From Paracoccaceae bacterium (lineage in GTDB: Bacteria; Pseudomonadota; Alphaproteobacteria; Rhodobacterales; Rhodobacteraceae), in NCBI GenBank assembly GCA_023260935.1, contig JALQTL010000371.1, positions 1-34,482 on the forward strand: a stretch of DNA of 34,482 bases. Reading direction: 5' to 3'. Below, in pieces: positions 31,866-34,482 of this stretch. A program made the translations under genes and the position numbers. The notes beneath the pieces were generated by a model. The model did no database searches. It saw only the letters and a program-made list of their open reading frames with translations, and had not been told where the DNA came from. Positions within the stretch are counted from its first letter, which is position 1; each line of letters begins with the position of its first letter.

Positions 31866-33046
31866 CCCAACACCACAAAAGGCCTGACGGATTGCCGGCC
31901 CCGGGTGCGCCGTTGCAGCATTATGTTTCCGACGTGCCCTTTGACCCCAACGAAGGCGAAGGCCGGCTGGACGGTATGGCCGAGGCGTCGCAACTGCAAC
32001 TCATGTGGTGGCAATTCCGGCGCCACCGGGTTGCCGTGGTGTCGCTTGTGTTTCTGGTGCTTCTCTATGCCAGCATCCTGATCACCGAATTTCTGGCGCC
32101 CTATCATCAGGATACCCGCCATCTGGACGATATCTACGCCCCGCCGCAGCAGGTGCATCTGTTCCACGAAGGGCGTTTTGTCGGCCCCTTCGTCTATGGC
32201 CGAGAGCGCAGTCTTGATATGGAAAACCTGCGCCGGATCTACACCGACGACAAGACGGATGTGCAGAAACTGCGGTTCTTCTGTCAGGGCGATGACTACC
32301 GCTTCTGGGGCATGATCCCGGCCAGCCTGCACCTTGTATGCCCGGCCGAGGGCGGCAACATGTTCCTGCTGGGCACCGACAGGCTGGGGCGGGATGTTCT
32401 GTCGCGTATCCTTTACGGCGCGCGCATTTCTTTGACGATCGGCCTGCTGGGCGTCACGATGAGCCTTGTTCTGGGCATCGTGATCGGCGGGCTGGCGGGC
32501 TATCATGGCGGCTGGTTCGATGCCGCCACGCAGCGCGTGACCGAGGTGCTGCAATCCATCCCGTCGACCCCGCTGTGGATGGCCCTTGCAGCCATCATAC
32601 CGGTGACGTGGAGCCCGATCCTTGTCTATGCCGGGATCACGGTCATCCTTGGCATGTTGGACTGGACGGGGCTGGCGCGGGCGGTCAGATCAAAGCTTCT
32701 GTCCCTGCGTGAGGAAGATTATGTCCTTGCCGCAAGGTTGATGGGGGCAGGCAGTGCGCGCATCATCGGGCGCCATATGGTACCCGGCTTCATGTCGCAC
32801 CTGATTGCCTCGGCCACGCTGACGATACCCGGGATGATCCTTGGCGAAACCGCTCTCAGCTTTCTGGGCATCGGCCTGCGCGCGCCGATCACAAGCTGGG
32901 GCATCATGCTGACCGAAGCCCGCAGCGTGAACATCATCGCACTGTATCCTTGGCTTATTCTGCCTGTTGTGCCCGTGATCCTTGTTGTTCTGGCTTTCAA
33001 TTTCCTGGGAGACGGGCTACGCGATGCCGCTGATCCGTATAAGTAA
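31862..33046 (+). CDS. ABC transporter permease, DppC/OppC type
   Basis: The 394-residue protein starts at the ATGA overlap with the first permease. A long N-terminal hydrophilic region (about 45 residues) precedes a first helix near VAVVSLVFLVLLYASIL. A large periplasmic insertion with GTDRLGRDVLSRILYGARISL at about residue 172-193 is the DppC/OppC family signature. The EAA-type loop LAARLMGAGSARIIGRHMVPG is near residue 285-305, and PLTSWG-like ITSWGIML follows. It pairs with the upstream permease to complete the importer. It is the last transporter gene; a glycosyltransferase follows after a 78-base gap. Confidence 0.92.
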   Translation: MTQHHKRPDGLPAPGAPLQHYVSDVPFDPNEGEGRLDGMAEASQLQLMWWQFRRHRVAVVSLVFLVLLYASILITEFLAPYHQDTRHLDDIYAPPQQVHLFHEGRFVGPFVYGRERSLDMENLRRIYTDDKTDVQKLRFFCQGDDYRFWGMIPASLHLVCPAEGGNMFLLGTDRLGRDVLSRILYGARISLTIGLLGVTMSLVLGIVIGGLAGYHGGWFDAATQRVTEVLQSIPSTPLWMALAAIIPVTWSPILVYAGITVILGMLDWTGLARAVRSKLLSLREEDYVLAARLMGAGSARIIGRHMVPGFMSHLIASATLTIPGMILGETALSFLGIGLRAPITSWGIMLTEARSVNIIALYPWLILPVVPVILVVLAFNFLGDGLRDAADPYK

Positions 33047-33124
33047 GGGCAGCGCAAGGGCCTGGCCCCTGTGCAGCCAAAGGCCGGACTTCTGCCCGGT
33101 TTCGCCACAGTCAGGACAATGCCG

Positions 33125-34345
33125 ATGAAAGACCGCGCGCGAAACCACCGCGTTCTGATGTACAGCCACGATACCTTTGGCCTTGGCCATCTTCGCCGCT
33201 GCCGCACCATCGCCCATTCGCTTGTGCAGGATTATCGGGGGATGATGGTTCTCATCATCTCCGGCTCGCAGATCGCGGGGGCCTTCGATTACCGGTCGCG
33301 CGTCGATTTCGTGAAGATTCCCAGCGTCATCAAGCTGCGCAATGGGGAATACACCTCGCTGTCCGAGCATATCGATGTGAAGGACACCATCGAAATGCGG
33401 CGGTCGATCATCCAGCACACGGCGAAATCCTTTCAGCCCGATATCTTCATCGTCGACAAGGAACCGATGGGCCTGCGCGGCGAGATCGAGGATACGCTGG
33501 CCTATCTGAAATCGCAGGGCACCACGCTGGTTCTGGGCCTGCGCGATGTGATGGATGCCCCCCATCTGTTGCAGGCCGAATGGCAGCGCAATGACGTGAT
33601 GGCCAAGATCGACAGGTTCTTCGACCACATCTGGGTCTATGGCCCGCCCGATTTCTATGATCCGCTGACGGGGCTGGATGTGCCGCAATCGGTGCGCGAC
33701 CGGATGGAGTTCGTGGGCTTTCTGGAACGCAGCGCGCATGGCAACAAGCCTTCGCAGAACCAGCCGGAAGGGGAATACATCCTTGTCACCACTGGCGGGG
33801 GTGGCGATGGGGCCGATCTGATCAACGATGTGATGAACGCCTATCTGCATGACCCGGGGCTACCTGAACGCGCGCTGGTGGTCTTGGGCCCCTACATGAC
33901 AGCGGACCTGCGGGCGGAATTCACCCGGAAGGGCCAGTCGATCCCGCAGATCGAGGTGATCGATTTCGATACAAGAATGGAAGAGTTGATCGCCGGGTCC
34001 AAGGCCGTGGTCGGCATGGGCGGCTACAATACCTATTGCGAGATCCTTTCCTTCGACAAGCCGGCGCTGATCGTGCCGCGCGTCATCCCGCGAGAGGAAC
34101 AGCTTTTGCGTGCTTCCCGCGCAGCCGAACTGGGCATGGTCGACATGCTGTTGCCCGAAGAGGCCAGAAACCCCGCCCGAATGGCCGCCGCCCTGCGCGC
34201 GCTGGTGCGCCGCGCCCCGCCGTCAAAGGGCTGGCCCGGCCTGCGGTTGGACGGGCTGGACAACATCTCGGCCCTGGTTGGCGAAGAGCTTGCCCGCAAG
34301 CATCACGCCAGTGCGCCCGCAGCGGAATTGCGGATCGCGACATGA
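33125..34345 (+). CDS. MurG/GT28-like glycosyltransferase
   Basis: The 406-residue product has an N-terminal half with SHDTFGLGHLRRCRTIAHSL, a glycine-rich motif similar in position to the nucleotide/acceptor loop of GT28 enzymes such as MurG. The C-terminal half has VVGMGGYNTYCEILSFDKPAL and PREEQLLRASRAAELG, which resemble the UDP-sugar binding domain of this family. I chose the ATG at 33125 because AGGA sits eight bases upstream; 33119 and the GTG at 33071 (track start) are alternatives. It follows the permease gene in the same direction and overlaps the next reading frame by ATGA, suggesting continued co-transcription. It probably adds a hexose or uronic acid to a lipid or glycan intermediate in the cytoplasm. 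Confidence 0.85.
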   Translation: MKDRARNHRVLMYSHDTFGLGHLRRCRTIAHSLVQDYRGMMVLIISGSQIAGAFDYRSRVDFVKIPSVIKLRNGEYTSLSEHIDVKDTIEMRRSIIQHTAKSFQPDIFIVDKEPMGLRGEIEDTLAYLKSQGTTLVLGLRDVMDAPHLLQAEWQRNDVMAKIDRFFDHIWVYGPPDFYDPLTGLDVPQSVRDRMEFVGFLERSAHGNKPSQNQPEGEYILVTTGGGGDGADLINDVMNAYLHDPGLPERALVVLGPYMTADLRAEFTRKGQSIPQIEVIDFDTRMEELIAGSKAVVGMGGYNTYCEILSFDKPALIVPRVIPREEQLLRASRAAELGMVDMLLPEEARNPARMAAALRALVRRAPPSKGWPGLRLDGLDNISALVGEELARKHHASAPAAELRIAT

Positions 34346-34482
34346 CGACACCGGCCCGGCCACGGCTTGCCGTGGTGCTTTTGGTCCTCGACATGGTCCG
34401 ACGGGTTCGGCGAGTGCGCTATCGGTCAGAAATCGCGGAGAAGCTCGATGGGGCTAGCCCACCAGCGGAGGGTTAATCGCAA
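34342..34482 (+). pseudogene. Start of a further gene (possibly another glycosyltransferase), interrupted near the contig end
   Basis: The ATG at 34342 overlaps the glycosyltransferase stop (ATGA), as expected for a real next gene. The frame reads MTTPARPRLAVVL, a typical beginning of a GT-B glycosyltransferase, but then turns into an unrelated Arg-rich stretch and stops at 34474-34476 after 44 residues. The last 100 bases include the palindrome GGGCTAGCCC (34451-34460) and a GGAGGG ribosome-site-like sequence at the very end, which could precede a further gene. This is what an insertion-sequence junction at a contig edge would look like. I cannot confirm an insertion element; a genuine short ORF is the alternative. 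Confidence 0.4.

Noticed and set aside
1-34482. CRISPR arrays, tRNA, rRNA, or complete insertion sequences
   Set aside because: I saw no regularly spaced repeats, no cloverleaf-type sequences and no transposase-like ORF; the only mobile-element suspicion is at the right edge.

Overview
The window looks like a chromosomal contig from a high-GC alphaproteobacterium, most likely Rhodobacterales/Rhodobacteraceae. The grounds are strong G/C bias at third codon positions, frequent ATGA start/stop overlaps, an NsrR/FNR-type regulatory region, a CyaC-like redox adenylate cyclase and a dipeptide-type ABC cassette. No taxonomic marker such as rRNA is present, so this is inference. I found no tRNA, rRNA, CRISPR array or complete insertion sequence. 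The contig starts inside a sugar kinase and ends just inside a gene that appears interrupted.

Region 1 (1-3342) is a sugar-catabolic locus. A partial FGGY kinase is divergent from a SorC-family regulator that overlaps a D-tagatose/allulose 3-epimerase-like enzyme, with a perfect inverted repeat between the divergent genes. Region 2 (3465-8591) is a TetR-type repressor divergent from a two-gene RND efflux system (adaptor and AcrB-like pump) that has no outer-membrane channel gene. Region 3 (8592-9790) holds strong hairpins and a DUF3047-like exported-protein gene broken by one in-frame TAA just after its signal peptide; the rest appears gene-poor. Region 4 (9791-11690) is a metalloregulator operon: ArsR, an ArsP/SO_0444-type permease and a universal stress protein. 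Its promoter carries a candidate operator, and the ArsR message may be leaderless.

Region 5 (11860-17651) covers stress and nitrosative physiology: an MprF-type aminoacyl-phosphatidylglycerol synthase/flippase, an NsrR-type Fe-S repressor, an FNR-like box, and a membrane DedA/TVP38 domain fused to a flavin disulfide oxidoreductase. Region 6 (18075-21422) holds two tandem class III adenylate cyclases with different six-helix membrane domains. The second has a histidine-rich cytochrome b-like anchor and a [2Fe-2S] domain and should sense redox or quinone state.

Region 7 (21442-34482) is a surface-glycan-like locus. A leftward operon encodes a nucleotide-sugar dehydrogenase, a small methyltransferase and a metallophosphoesterase. 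A rightward set encodes a GT-B glycosyltransferase, a deacetylase-like protein, a complete oligopeptide-type ABC importer (fused double ATPase, binding protein, two permeases), a MurG/GT28-like glycosyltransferase and the start of another gene. Two promoters in this region share the same -10 hexamer and 17-bp spacing. The importer embedded among glycan enzymes and the tandem cyclase pair are the most interesting features of the window.
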